DNA of 64,000 nt from Topomyia yanbarensis (GCF_030247195.1 NC_080671.1:102163845-102227844); one strand, 5' to 3'. Numbered from the stretch's first letter, positions 30,760 through 42,250 are shown. The notes: generated from the sequence alone by a model not told the origin. Translations and numbers: made by a program.

Positions 30760-32320
30760 TTTAAACAGCTAGGGCGGCTCTAATTTTAGCAAGATCTAAA
30801 ATTGAACTTTTTAGCGGTTCGAAATAGAGCTTAATGATGTTGTAGAACAACACATTTTTGACAAATTTGATAAAGGCAGGTAAGCTCTATTGTTTATACT
30901 TTCTCTTGCAGTTCTAAATGTAAGCATTAGGGTGTTCCATAAAGAATCATTTTATTCATAAAAAATTTGTTTTTATTTTATACTAACGATTACTTTAGGG
31001 CACACAATTTGTTCTTATATCCCAACTACCAAAATATTTTTGTTTCAAAGTTATGTGAACTTTTACATGAAATATATAACGCTTTCAAATGTCATCAACT
31101 TCGATTTGAGGCACTTAACAATAACTATCATCATTTGAAATATCAGACTTTGCAGTATACACCACCAAAAATGGCATATATGATATTATTTTATACCTTG
31201 CAATATTTTTTCAGAAATTCGTATATTTTCAATAGAAAATATAGGTATATATAATTCTCTAAGGCAAGAATCTAGAGGCTCAGTATATTGAAACAAACTG
31301 TTGTACTTCAAAATATCTGAAAGTATTTCTAAAGTTATCTTAACGCAAAATTAAAATTTGCTAAAGTTACATAAATAAAGTCATTTTTTAAGAAACTTGG
31401 TAAATTTCTTGTAAAATGAAAAGTACAAAACATAGAGCTTTAATGCCTTCGACAAGGTTTTTAAAGCTTTGATTTTCTTCAATTTTTGGAATGACTGCGA
31501 AACTCTATCTCGAAACATTAAACAGTTGATTTTCAGATTTTAATTAATTTTGAGCCACCCTACCGACTATTTAAAAAAAAAACGGAAAGGTCTTGTAAAG
31601 TGCAAAATATCAGGGAGAAAATGAAACTATATCTTTTACGTTGTCTACCGTGAAAGTAATTTAAATTTATTACCAAGGGCATTTCATGACAAACAAAATT
31701 TCCAATATATCTTCAGCAGTTTTCATTTCTTACTAAAATATCCTTTAGGGTACTTTCAGAACAGACGTTTTCTTCTAAGCAATCAAAACTATAGTTTCTA
31801 TTGTTAACAAGATATATAGGTAATATCAAAAATTGATTTCATTTTAAATCTTCATATTTCATGACATTTAAAAAAATATTGAGTTCGCCATTTTTGGCTG
31901 ATTTATGCCTTGAATCAATCACGACTTTATATGTAGTTTGTTTGACTAATCAGTGATTTTGGTATTCTTTGGTATTTTTCGGGGAAAAAGTGCTCATAAC
32001 TTTTCAACTATAATTGTTGGATGTGTGGTGCTATGAAACAAATTATTGGCCGTAAAAAAATCTTGAAGTTGTCTGAAAATGACTTCTCTTTTAAATAAAT
32101 ACCGCAAAAGTTATATGAATAAAACAGTTTTTTTCTATGAAACCATGATTTAAAATTTCATGAAAAATGAAAAGTAAGACAGATAGGGCTTGCATCTAAA
32201 CTTTTCTAAAATTCACCATTCTACAGCTTCACTGGAGTAAGTAAGGCTGTATCTAGAATTATTAAAAAGTTAATTTATTGATCAAATTTGAACCACTCTA
32301 ACTGTTGTTATAACAAAATG
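30760..32320. mobile_element. AT-rich cluster of related inverted/fold-back repeats
   Basis: A block near 30774-30920 (AGGGCGGCTCTAATTTTAG.. ATAGAGCTT.. AAGCTCTATTG) has a diverged reverse-complement relative near 31430-31562 (ending GAGCCACCCTA) and another near 32160-32310 (ending GAACCACTCTAACTG). TTAGGGTGTTCC near 30927 resembles hAT-type MITE ends seen elsewhere in this window. No coding content; ORF 30967-31254 is judged spurious. Element boundaries are unclear. Confidence 0.45.
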
Positions 32321-32960
32321 AAGAGACTCACAAACTACGGAAAATTTTCAATGACATAATTAGGCTGAAAGAAATTAGGGAGAATTTACTCTTCAATACC
32401 ATCATTAATGGACTTGGTGTCTTCAGTAAAGTTGTTGAGAATGATGTTTGCAGAAGACATGAATGCTTTATGTATTCGGAGTACCGGAATATATTAGGCT
32501 ACTGTATCGATTGTGTTGGCTATTTTCGGCAAATTTAAGACTAAGAGAAACGAAAGCAATGCAATTGAAAATCGGATAGATACTCTAGAGCGAATCAGTT
32601 ACAGACTTAGAACCGAAAGCTAGGACTAGGCAGGCTCATATGGACATGATCGAAGAGAAATGTGAAGAATCTTTTGTCTTCTGCTGGTAGGAGTTGGGCG
32701 TTCCACCAAAGTCTAGCGCATGGTCGTTAATATAAACATAATCAAGTTTTATTGCCTACGGTTTTTTGTGAAACAATATCCTTTAATTCAAGTTACTCTA
32801 ATATTAATGTTTACGATAACTCTTACATTTGTTTGACCTTCACCAAATTTGTTCAGTATAATGACATACCCATTTCTATCCATGGTGTGAGTCTCTAAAA
32901 CTCTACAAAGTTATATTGAAGTAAATTGTGGTTAATAAAATTTCGTAAATATTGTTCTAT
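32321..32960. other. unassigned non-coding DNA
   Basis: No ORF or structured repeat recognised, except that CTTCTGCTGGTAGGAGTTGGGC near 32676-32696 has an inverted relative near 1638-1658, which suggests scraps of one dispersed element. Confidence 0.45.
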
Positions 32961-32970
32961 ATCTCGATAT

Positions 32971-33135
32971 AGGGGTGGGTGTGGCGTAGTTGGTAAATCG
33001 ATTGCCTTGTACGCAGTGCACCTGGGTTCGAATCCCAACCCCGCACATAGGGTTGGAAATATTTTATAAGAGATTTTTCTAACCCGGAGAGGCGAATGAC
33101 CTTAAGGTTAAAACCTCTATAATCGAAATAAAAAA
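32971..33135 (+). mobile_element. tRNA-derived SINE (165 bp) with perfect TSD
   Basis: The head carries a Pol III A box (TGGCGTAGTTGG, 32982-32993) and a B box (GGTTCGAATCC, 33027-33037), like a tRNA. A tRNA-unrelated body and a short tail ending AATCGAAATAAAAA follow. The flanks are a perfect 10-bp duplication, ATCTCGATAT, at 32961-32970 and 33136-33145. It encodes no protein and would depend on a partner LINE. Confidence 0.88.
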
Positions 33136-33194
33136 ATCTCGATATGCTGCACGCATAGAAGAGCTCCTGTATCTTCAACAAAATTGTTTATCAT

Positions 33195-33880
33195 TCTTAA
33201 CAAAGAGTTAATATTTAGCGTTTCAGCTTCTCCTCTTTAGTAACTAACATCATCTTGGTGTCAGTTAGATGCTAAATTCAAACTAGCACCAAAATTGGCA
33301 CTAATTAGACGCTAAATTCAAAAAGTCATGTGTCTCGCATGAACATAAACGACATAATGGTGCTTAAACCAAAATACTGTTTCGGAGATACTTTGGACAA
33401 TTTAGTTTGTTTTTTTTTGTGTTTCGAATCCATCTCGTCAGTAACTAGCACCAACTAGTGTGTCTAATTAGACGATGTATCTAAACTAGTACCCAAATTA
33501 GCACTAGTCAGACGCAATAAAACGAAACAGTTCATTCGACACATGTAAACTAGTACAAGTTAAGATACATCGATACAGTTGGTGCTAGTTACTGACGAGA
33601 TGAATTCGAAACACAAAAATCAAACTTAATTTAAGTTAGGTCTTCTGCCCTTAATGCGCAAATTGATTTACTCCAATTATCTCTTTTGGGAATTAATATT
33701 GCATAATACTCGGGACAATATTTGTCAGTCGTTTATGTTCATGCAAGACGTATGGGTTTTTTGTATTTAGCCCTAATTTTAGTGCCATTTTAGATTTAGC
33801 GTCTAACTGGCACCAACATGGTGCTAGTTACGGACGAGGAGAAGTTCAAACGTTAAATACTAACTTTAAGTTTGGTATTG
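33195..33880. mobile_element. long hairpin element with repeated arm motif
   Basis: The outer arms (about 33203-33355 and 33727-33873) and inner arms (about 33399-33530 and 33540-33640) pair around a centre near 33535. Examples are TCTCGTCAGTAACTAGCACC against GGTGCTAGTTACTGACGAGA inside, and CTCCTC..GTAACTAACATCAT against its relative outside. The inner and outer arms carry variants of one motif. It looks like a fold-back MITE. Confidence 0.75.
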
Positions 33881-34047
33881 TGCACTTCCGCTAAATAAAA
33901 ACTGGTCCATGCCACATTTTTTTTCCATTATTCTCATCAATTTTGATTCATAATTTCCAAATAATGTTTATTATATAATTACATCAGTCCGGCTTGAACC
34001 TTAGTTCGATCCGGTCAAAAATCTTGATAACTTCTGGTTTACCTAGA

Positions 34048-35205
34048 GTTTTTCAACAGCAGCACGTCGCTGTTGTGCTATCTTATGACAAACGCCATTT
34101 TGGGGTAAACTGCGTTAGGTATATGCCACCTCACTTGTCTAAAAAATATCTACAAAGTGGCGTTTTCAGAATTTTTACATTCTGCTTGGTTACTGAGATA
34201 AAGCGAGAAACGTGTCGAGAAATTTTTAATTTTTTGCCTCAAATAACTGTGTCCTGGGATTGGCTCAAGTAATCTTGATGCATAAGATGTTTTTAGGTGT
34301 AAAAACATCTGAAAAACACAATGGCATAATCATTTTTAAAATGGTGAGAAAAATATAGTTTAAGTTTTAAACTGGAAATATAGCATATTTGGCATATTTG
34401 GATTCATTTCCTTCAAAATGCATCTCACCGACTGTTAATAGACCAAATGAAGCGAAAGATATGAATAAAAGTTAAAAATTGATGATTTTTTCTATAGAAA
34501 ATTTCCATGCACGATTATGACACGACATACAAATTTTGTCATCAATACACATCTATGACACGTATGAGTGCGACTTTTATTTCCTAATAACTAATAACTC
34601 GTAACATAGTCTTTGTAATATTTGAGAGATTAATACAGAATAGATAGAAGCATCAATTGTCTTCTCTGAATTGTTTCTACTATTCATAAGTTTCAAGCAG
34701 TCTTCCCAAATGAACATCGAATATCAGAGCGAAGTTCTGTGATCATCCTACACCATCATTTCGTGTGCAAACTCGAACGCGCTAATGCGTACCAAAACAC
34801 GAGCACATGTTCGTCTGCACAACCGAACCTCATGTACGTACGCGGTGTTCGTACACACAGGTTCTTGATACTAGTTTTCTCTTTCTCTCATCCATCATCA
34901 CTAGCATTGACTCATTCTGTTTTGTGTGTGCCTTTCTTATGTACACACACGGTGTACGTACACGGTGTTTAAACCTAAGTTTGCACATCGTTCGCTTGGG
35001 TTCGGTGTTCGATGCGAACCTGTACACAAAGGCAAAGCATGTTTTAGGTTGGACGCTTGCACGAAATTTTGTACACGGGTGCAAACTTGTCGATGTTCAT
35101 GGGAAGACTGGTTTCAAGATATTCAATCTCAAACTTTAAAAATCGTTTTTCTCGAAATGTACTAAATGGCGTTCGTCATAAGATAGCACAACAGCGACGA
35201 GCAGC
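34048..35205. mobile_element. inverted-repeat unit hosting a nested MITE
   Basis: Left arm CGTCGCTGTTGTGCTATCTT (34065-34084) continuing to AACGCCATTT pairs with right arm AAATGGCGTT.. AAGATAGCACAACAGCGACG (35164-35201). The arms are only about 45-50 bp, and the interior of about 1.06 kb includes the 413-bp hAT-type MITE. Boundaries beyond the arms are uncertain, and no coding content is recognised. Confidence 0.55.
34698..35110 (+). mobile_element. hAT-type MITE, family B (413 bp)
   Basis: The ends CAGTCTTCCCAAATGAACAT and ATGTTCATGGGAAGACTG are near-perfect terminal inverted repeats. A perfect 8-bp duplication, GTTTCAAG, flanks them at 34690-34697 and 35111-35118. The interior is rich in GTACACAC and GTACGT words. 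Overlapping short ORFs inside (34739-35139) follow from this composition and are not genes. Confidence 0.92.
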
Positions 35206-36676
35206 CTTTCTCAAGACTATTTATATTTCTAGCTCGATCAGTTTTTCTCAATACTGCCGATATTTTTTCGACAATTAATTTCTCAAGACTACCTACTTTT
35301 CCTATTCAATCAGCCTTTTTGAAGACTAAAACGTTTTTCAAGAATAATTCAGCTCAAAGAAATATTTTATTCTTCCAGCATGTCTGGGTCCTCCCAGAGA
35401 GGCCGTGTGCCAAATATTTAAAAAAATGAAACAGGGTAACTTCTCCACCCGAAAATTCAATTGATTGTAGCAACTGATTCAATGTTTTATGCGAATGTGA
35501 AGCTGAAGAAATTTGTAAATTTCCTCGCATTGTGCGTAATGCCAATGAAAAGAAACAGCAATCTTCTCCTCCGATAGTAGTGATGATCTCCGACTTCAAA
35601 GCTTTTCCAACTGAACTTTCAACGTTTTTTGGGACGTGAAAACATCTTTTTAGATTTGCCGAAGAGGAGAATGTTGAGTTGCAGCAGATTGGCCACAAAC
35701 GATTTCTCCAGTATCTTACGGAGAAGTTATATAAATTTTGCATATGATTTCAAGACAGAACCGTCCTCCGATAAGACGCTGTTTAGATCAGTAAACATTT
35801 CTTTTTTTCCGTGATGTTGTTAAGATTGTTTCCGTAACAGGGCACGCTGATGCTTATTATGTCTTACATAGTTTTAGTAGTACGGTTTTTACGAGTTGAA
35901 TCGGAATATCTTAACACCGGGGCTGCCAAACTTCGTTAATCGATAGACAAGCATGGCGATTTTGGAAAAAAATCGCACATCTATCGCAGATAGACGAAAT
36001 AGAAAACATGTCGATTACGCGTCACCGTTGCTTTATGTTTGTCCGTCAACATATGTTTTAATTTAGGCATAGGTAAACATAGGTTTCGATTTTAAAATAG
36101 GAAAGATAATTTTACGAATGGCTTAAAATGCCTCAATTGGGCGAAGCTCTGTAATGTTTGAAAGGTTGACCCCTTTTAATAATAAAAACAAGGCCTTCGG
36201 CAGGCCTAGAAAGGCAAAAGTTTCTTTTAGAAGGATTTCTCCTTATAAATTTGTTCGTCAACGGTCCCAGATATGATGAAGAACTGAATTATTTTACCAC
36301 ATCCACACTTGGATTTTATTGTCAATTTTGAAAGCTTTTCCTACTTTCAGCTCAGCTCCTTGTGTAAATTTTGTGCTCCGAATACAAGCTTTGGCATGAA
36401 TAGGCGGGGTCCCTGACCTTGGTCCAATGTGCCCATGCGTGATGACGGTACTGACCATTCATAATGTAAAAAATCTTCAAGCGCCCCTATTATCGATCCT
36501 GACGTACTAGAAAATTGTACGTACTAGAAATTCAAGTTTTTTGTCGAACAGTGTTATACGCACTGACATTATTTGCATATACGATCACAAGTTGGTCATT
36601 TCATTTATCGCTCATATGAGTAAATGCGTCCAGATAATTTTCTACTGCGACAATAAAAACTCACATTTTCACACGA
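35206..36676. other. unassigned DNA with one unassigned minus-strand ORF
   Basis: The longest ORF, 35743-35354 on the minus strand (129 residues), shows no domain I recognise and could be a relic of an element. A small hairpin, AGGCCTTCGGCAGGCCT, lies near 36191. Nothing else is supported. Confidence 0.4.
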
Positions 36677-36689
36677 AAAGTTATTGGCA

Positions 36690-36952
36690 CTTTTTGTGGA
36701 TTTTCGGCTTTCACGGTCTAGAAATAAGAACGGCTGTTGTATACTGTCCGACGTTTCAGCCACTGGTTTTGGCCTTTTTCAAGGGAAATATCGTTCTTCG
36801 CCAAAACATGACGAAGAACGATAAGATATTTCCCTTGAAAAAGGCCAAAACCAGTGGCCGAAACGTCGGGCAGCATGCAACAGCCATTCTTATTTCTAGA
36901 CCGTGAAAGCCGAAAATCCACTAAAAACCCATCCGGTCGTTTTCTACATTCC
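36690..36952. mobile_element. near-palindromic fold-back MITE (~260 bp)
   Basis: The left half, from GTGGATTTTCGGCTTTCACG to ATCGTTCTTCG, is the reverse complement of the right half, from CGAAGAACGAT to CCGAAAATCCAC. The loop is only about 12 bases. A 13-bp direct repeat, AAAGTTATTGGCA, flanks it at 36677-36689 and 36953-36965. That is longer than a usual DNA-transposon duplication, so the true ends may differ. The antiparallel ORFs inside result from the palindrome. Confidence 0.8.
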
Positions 36953-36965
36953 AAAGTTATTGGCA

Positions 36966-38235
36966 TTCACACAACTTCTCCGGATAAATACAACGCGTTA
37001 TTTTTTCGGATAAATAAAACCGCCGGAGAATGAGCGAATGAGTTTATCACGGTGTCCTTTTTGCGCTCGATGCCTTGTTGTCGCTATTCCAAAACACGAA
37101 AAAACATATCTATCGTACTTCTTTGCCGCTTTTCTTTGAAATTAAGTGTATATGTTGATTCTTTTATTGATTTCCATGAAATTAAAATATTATCACCTTC
37201 TCCGGTGAGAAGAAAAAAAAACAAATAAATTTTATCCGGAAAATTATTCTCACGATATTTGTAGAGACGGAGAATTTTGCGATTCATCTTATCTCGGAAA
37301 AGTTGGACATCGGATAAGCTTCTACTCGCGTGAGTGAGAGAGAATTACAATGCCTGATCACAACTACTTAAAAAGAACACACGCCTATTCCCAATTTCAC
37401 CAAAGTCGGCAGAAGCACCAGCAAGCCGGTAAACAACCTTCTATAAATCTGCGGCAATTTTCAACGGGATCCCGCCGGTGGCGGTAGATCAGTATCAATC
37501 ACGATTTCTTTATGGTTCTATTAGCGGTTACGGTTTTTACCGAGCGTCCTTTTCGGGACAAATCATGAAATTAGTTCATAAGTTCAATCCGCCGCGAGCA
37601 TGTGTGCCCTTTCGATGTGGGTTTCACTGTGGCGTGGTTTCAGCACCAACCGGTCTCATCCAGAGACAGCTTGGCAAGAGTTCAGAACTAGCTCGCTGCT
37701 GATGGCACAAGCACTGAAACATTTCTAATCTCTGCACTGAAGCCGTGTAAGTAAGTTTGTTTTTTTTTGTTGTCATGTAGTTTAATATGCACGATATGTC
37801 ACACCGTCCGAATAGGTTACCAGCAACAACGGGTGCTCTACATGCGAAATTCCAGTTCCACATAAAATATCATATCTGTCGATGGGTTACTCAAGCGGAT
37901 CCGCGCAAGTCAAAATAAAAACGAAAACCCGTTCCAGTACTTCTAAACAGGTTGACCCATTGTTGGTCGGTTTAGTGCTTTTCTTCGACTCTGCTTGTAG
38001 TAGTCGTCTTTAGACATTGAATAGGTTGGATTTAGAGCACATGACATTAGTTTAAGTCTCCGTCGCAGTTTGTAACGGTTGACGACGAACCTTGCATTTG
38101 AAACGAGTTATTTCAACTGTTTCGATTTTGGTTGATTTTTTTTCTTTTCACATTCAAATTCATCTTGTGAAAAAGTAATTTTTTATTCATATTCACATTC
38201 TTTTCGCATTGAGAGTCTATTATCTAGGCCAGAGA
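36966..38235. other. unassigned non-coding DNA
   Basis: No gene recognised. ORFs 37478-37702 (plus) and 37624-37863 (minus) overlap on opposite strands without domain resemblance. No structured repeat noticed. Confidence 0.45.
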
Positions 38236-38422
38236 GGTGACGACTCTGGACCCTAGATATCGGGCGTTCAGTACATGGACCGGAACGAACGGCTCTACTT
38301 CCCTTCAGAAGGAAGACATGACTACAGGTTTTTCCCTTCAGATAAATTCAACGACCTCAGCTGGGGTTGAACTCAGGCCGACTGGGGTGTGAAGCGGTAG
38401 CGCTCACCACTCAAATACTGCC
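38236..38422 (-). mobile_element. tRNA-derived SINE, family 2, copy on minus strand
   Basis: Read on the minus strand: a tRNA-like head (GTATTTGAGTGGTGAGCGCT), a B-box-like GAGTTCAACCCC, then GTCTTCCTTCTGAAGGGAAG and AGCCGTTCGTTCC. The same order of blocks occurs on the plus strand at 39966-40125. The boundary on the 38236 side is approximate. Confidence 0.7.
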
Positions 38423-39965
38423 GTTTGTGAAAACATGAATGAACAAATGTGAAGAGTTCAACTACAGCGAAAAATACAGTAGTAAGTAATAAAAACACTG
38501 CATAATTCATTAACAGAAATTTTACGAAGTTTAACATTCATCCACGATTCTATCCGGGAATATCTTAACCGTCATATCATCCAATTAACTGCATGTACAT
38601 CATCAACAATCTAACAACTTTATCGCTATGTTATAGTAAATTATCGGATAAGTAATCTGATTCAGTTAAGATTAAGCTACGTTTAAAACACAATCAGCCA
38701 TGGCAGAATCGCCGATACGGAATCATCTACAAAACAAAGAAAAGGCTTTTCTCCCATTCCACCCACCGGTTGAACCTGAGCCTGAGCTGTTGCGTGTTGT
38801 ATGTACGAATTCCTTCGTACCGTCATTCCAAGAATGGCGAATGAAATGAACGGACAATGAAAACGAAAATTTTAACCAAACACCAACAACCAACACGTAA
38901 CTTAGAAACAATCTATTCAATTCACCACCATCGGCTAATATGTATGCCAACCATAAGCTGGTTAGCGGTTACGGGGAGACTGGAGCTGCTGCTGCTACGT
39001 GGGAAGTGTTTATGAGATATGTGGGTGCATTGCTGCTATACCTACTTACCGGTTAGCGGTTATGATAAATGGCCTGCGGAAGCGTGACTTTGAGCTATAG
39101 AGCGCTTCCAAAGTGGCCGCCACAGCTGGACAGTTCAGCACGCCGGGCACGTTTTAAGAATAGAGGAAGGGAAGGGAAACGGTTGGGGGTACCTTTATAA
39201 AAGTGAAAATTACGATAATCGTGCGTAATTGTTTCTTCTATCTACGTTTGTAAACGAAACGGAAAGTATTACGAAATATGTCGTGAGCGCACAGCGCGAA
39301 AATATGAATTACGTTATTTTACAGCATGTTTTCATTTCAAGCAGTTCAAAGCTGGGAAAATTGAATATTTTCATAGTGGACAACAATGTGTAAAAAATGG
39401 AATGTGTTGTTCGAACTTAAGACCCCGTATGCTACAACTGTGATCTGAGTATTTATCTTTGCGACTATTGTACTATTGTATTGCATTCAAGTGTTGAAGT
39501 GACGGTAATCATGTTGTTTTGATACGCATGTCAATGCTCGCGAATGAAGTTGTTATTGCACTGGTTTTTTTTGAATATTTTCACGACTTCATCAAATGTT
39601 AAATTTCATGTCATAACCAGAGATTATGTTCCCAACACGAAACGTTGAAATCACAAAACAGACGTTTTAGGCATTAAAATAGATAATTATTTGAGATAAC
39701 TATCCAAATATTTGTTAAACAAGCAAAAAATATTATTTATTAAAATCAGCTTCCAGATCAATAAACTATCTTTTACTTTTCCTATAATGAATATATATGG
39801 ACGTCGCAGCCCCTGTAGTAATCCAAAACCTAATCAGTTTCATTCATATTTTATGGCAGTTTTATTAAAGCATGGCCAAGTTTACTAAGTTTTATTATTG
39901 ATTTTACCAAGTAACTGAAGTCTTATAAGATTTACAGTTTATAAGCGTGTACCAAGAACACTTAG
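38423..39965. other. unassigned non-coding DNA
   Basis: No recognisable gene or repeat. The minus-strand ORF 38950-38723 has no known domain. Confidence 0.45.
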
Positions 39966-40125
39966 ACGGCGTCGGTGTTTGAGTAGTAAGCGTGACCACC
40001 ACTCATTCCAGTTGGTCTGGGTTCAATTCCAACCGAGATCGTTGATATTTTTCTGAAGTGAAAAAATCTGTGGTTTCGTCTTCCTTCGGAAGGGAAGTAA
40101 AGCCGTTGGTCCCCTGGACCCGGTC
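39966..40125 (+). mobile_element. tRNA-derived SINE, family 2, copy on plus strand
   Basis: The head GGTGTTTGAGTAGTAAGCGT is followed by GGTTCAATTCC (40020-40030), a good B box, then GTCTTCCTTCGGAAGGGAAG and AAAGCCGTTGGTCCC. It matches the minus-strand copy at 38236-38422. It directly abuts the 3' end of the minus-strand RTE-like ORF, so the two elements are joined tail to tail. Confidence 0.7.
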
Positions 40126-40223
40126 CTGGGCCAATCTCTTCCAGTCACCCTGGACATTAAGTGCTTTTAGGTCCTCTTCCACTGCAAACAGCCATCGTGT
40201 ATGCGGCCTGTCACGGAGTCGCA
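40126..40223 (-). pseudogene. C-terminal end of the RTE-like LINE
   Basis: The minus-strand translation gives RDRPHTRWLFAVEEDLKAL and DWKRLAQDR, which resemble the conserved tail R.GRPRTRWLD.VEEDL of RTE-type ORF2. It belongs with the RT fragment at 41046-42250 and is separated from it by an inserted hAT-like element. Non-functional. Confidence 0.7.
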
Positions 40224-41045
40224 CAGTGGCACCTGTTCATACAAAGTTGTGACAAAATTATAAAAATTGGTCTATGTGGCTAAAACTTGGGGTTTTAGCT
40301 AATTTTGGGTCGCTGAATCCATTTCTGCTATCAGTTTTGATATTCCATATTTCATTTTTTCGACTACTTTCATATAAACCCATTTGAATGCGTCATCAGA
40401 TAGCAGAAATGGTTGACAAAACTAGTAAAAGTCACTAATTTTTCAGTAATATGACGTTGTTTAGGCAATTAATTTGTAAGGAGATTTATGAGCTACAAGG
40501 CGTCTCCATATGGTTATTTTCAAAAACATAGATATACCAACTTCGGCGCGAAAATGCGCAAGAACAGCCCTATATATCTTGAAACTACACTAAATTTTGA
40601 GTCAGATTCATGATAAGTTACCCATGGGAGACCATCTCAAAAATTGGGAGACGTATTAAGATAAATTACTGATACGATATGAAACTTTTTAGTTGGATTT
40701 TTTTGATGCAAAACAAACGTAAATCAGCTTTGCACAAAAATTTCTCATCTATAGTTTAGCATATCCATCCTTCTTTTCAATGAACTTAAAATTGCTCCAA
40801 TCAGCTGTGTAGTTCTTGAGATATCGCCATTTGAAACTCTAAGGTACTAAAAATTCTAATGAATTGAATTGAACAGAAATCCTCGACATCATTTACTTCA
40901 ACGACATGTTAAAAATTCATTTTTCATCCAATCATAGTAAAACTTTGAGATACCTTTATTCAAACTGAGAGAAAAATGAAATAAATATTTACAAAAGAAT
41001 TACAAGACATTGATTTTTGGGGTTTTGTCACTCGTCGTGCCACTG
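40224..41045. mobile_element. hAT-like non-autonomous insertion (822 bp) inside the RTE LINE
   Basis: The ends are CAGTGGCAC (40224) and GTGCCACTG (41045), followed inward by GTGACAAAA and TTTTGTCAC at unequal distances. The flanks share CGACT in the minus sense, consistent with a diverged 8-bp duplication. Joining the flanks conceptually places the two RTE pieces in a sensible reading order. The interior is AT-rich and non-coding. Confidence 0.6.
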
Positions 41046-42250
41046 TCAGTCGTCGGCCTCTTCACGGTTCTCTACTGAATATTATCTTCGCCTGTCGTTC
41101 TTCCGGCATTCGTGCCATATGACCAGCCCACCGCAGCCTGCCGTTTTTATTAGCTTGACAATATCCACTTCTTTATATACTTGGTATAACTCGTGATCCA
41201 TGCGACGCCGCGAGATGCCATTTTCTTCTTTACCGTCGAGTATTGTTCGCAGCACCTTACGTTCGAAGACACCGAACGCTCTACGATCAACTTCCTTTAA
41301 CGTCCACGTTTCATGGCCGTACAAGGCAACCGAAACTATCAATGTCTTGTACAACGCGAATTTTGTCTTCGTCTGCAAGTTACGGGACTTCAGCTGGCTA
41401 CGAAGTCCGTAAAAAGCCCTATTTGTAGCTGCAAGACGCCTTTTCACGTCGCGGGTAACATCATTATCGCACGTCACTAGAGTTCCAAGGTACACAAATT
41501 CTTCCACTACTTCAAATTTATCACCACCTAACACCACTTCACCACCAACATCACTATGGGACCCACGTATTCTTCCAGCTATCATGTACTTCGTCTTGCT
41601 GGTGTTGATTGTGAGACCAATTCTTGCTGTCTCCCTTTTAAAAGGCACGAATGCCTCTTCCACGGCTCGGCGATCGATGCCAATGATATCAATATCGTCC
41701 GCAAATCCTAGGAGCATATGCGACCGAGTGACGATGGTACCGTTCCTTTGCACGCCTGCTCTCCTTGACACACTCACATTCAAGAGCAATGTTGAACAGC
41801 AAGTTTGACAGCGCATCACCCTGCTTCAATCCGTCTAAGGTTACGAAGGACGTCGAAATCTCATCCGCAACCCGAACACTTGATTTCGATCCATCCAGCG
41901 TTGCACGAATACGCCTAATCAGTTTCGTCGGAAAACCATGTTCCACCATTATCTGCCATAACTCGTTTCTTTTCACTGAATCGTACGCCGCTTTGAAATC
42001 AATAAACAGATGGTGTGTCTGCAAGTTGCATTCCAGGAATTTATCTAGGATCTGCCGCAGGGTAAACATTTGATCCGTTGTTGATCGGCCTTCACGAAAA
42101 CCACCTTGGTATTCGCCGTCGAAAGACTCCTCCAACGGCCTCAATCTGTTGAACAGAACACGTGATATAATTTTGTACGCCGAATTGAGGAGCGATATTC
42201 CTCGATAATTGGCGCACTCCAGTCTGTGTCCCTTTTTTGTATAAGGGACA
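41046..42250 (-). pseudogene. RTE-like LINE reverse transcriptase fragment
   Basis: On the minus strand from 42250: KGHRLECANYRGISLLN, then GFREGRSTTDQMFTLRQIL, HHLFIDFKAAYDSV (first catalytic Asp) and GLKQGDALSNLLF. After a frameshift near 41790 come FADDIDII (catalytic Asp pair), FVYLGTLVT and LYKTLIVSVALYGHETWTL. Family resemblance is to RTE-type elements of mosquitoes. The endonuclease and the first RT block are missing (5' truncation at about 42250). The C-terminus continues at 40126-40223 beyond an inserted element. Confidence 0.85.

Noticed and set aside
30890..30930. 8-nt micro-exon (CTCTTGCAG, 8 bases, GTAAGC)
   Set aside because: Splice-like words are expected by chance here, and the site lies inside a repeat-like block.
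32979..33050. A functional tRNA gene
   Set aside because: The A and B boxes are good, but the sequence continues into a SINE body with an A-rich tail and lies between perfect 10-bp TSDs. The acceptor stem does not pair convincingly.
34739..35278. Overlapping plus- and minus-strand ORFs (up to 110 residues)
   Set aside because: They lie in a hAT-type MITE with symmetric GTAC-rich sequence and run on both strands. They carry no domain.
36541..36966. Opposed ORFs of 121 and 82 residues
   Set aside because: They mirror each other because the DNA is a palindrome.
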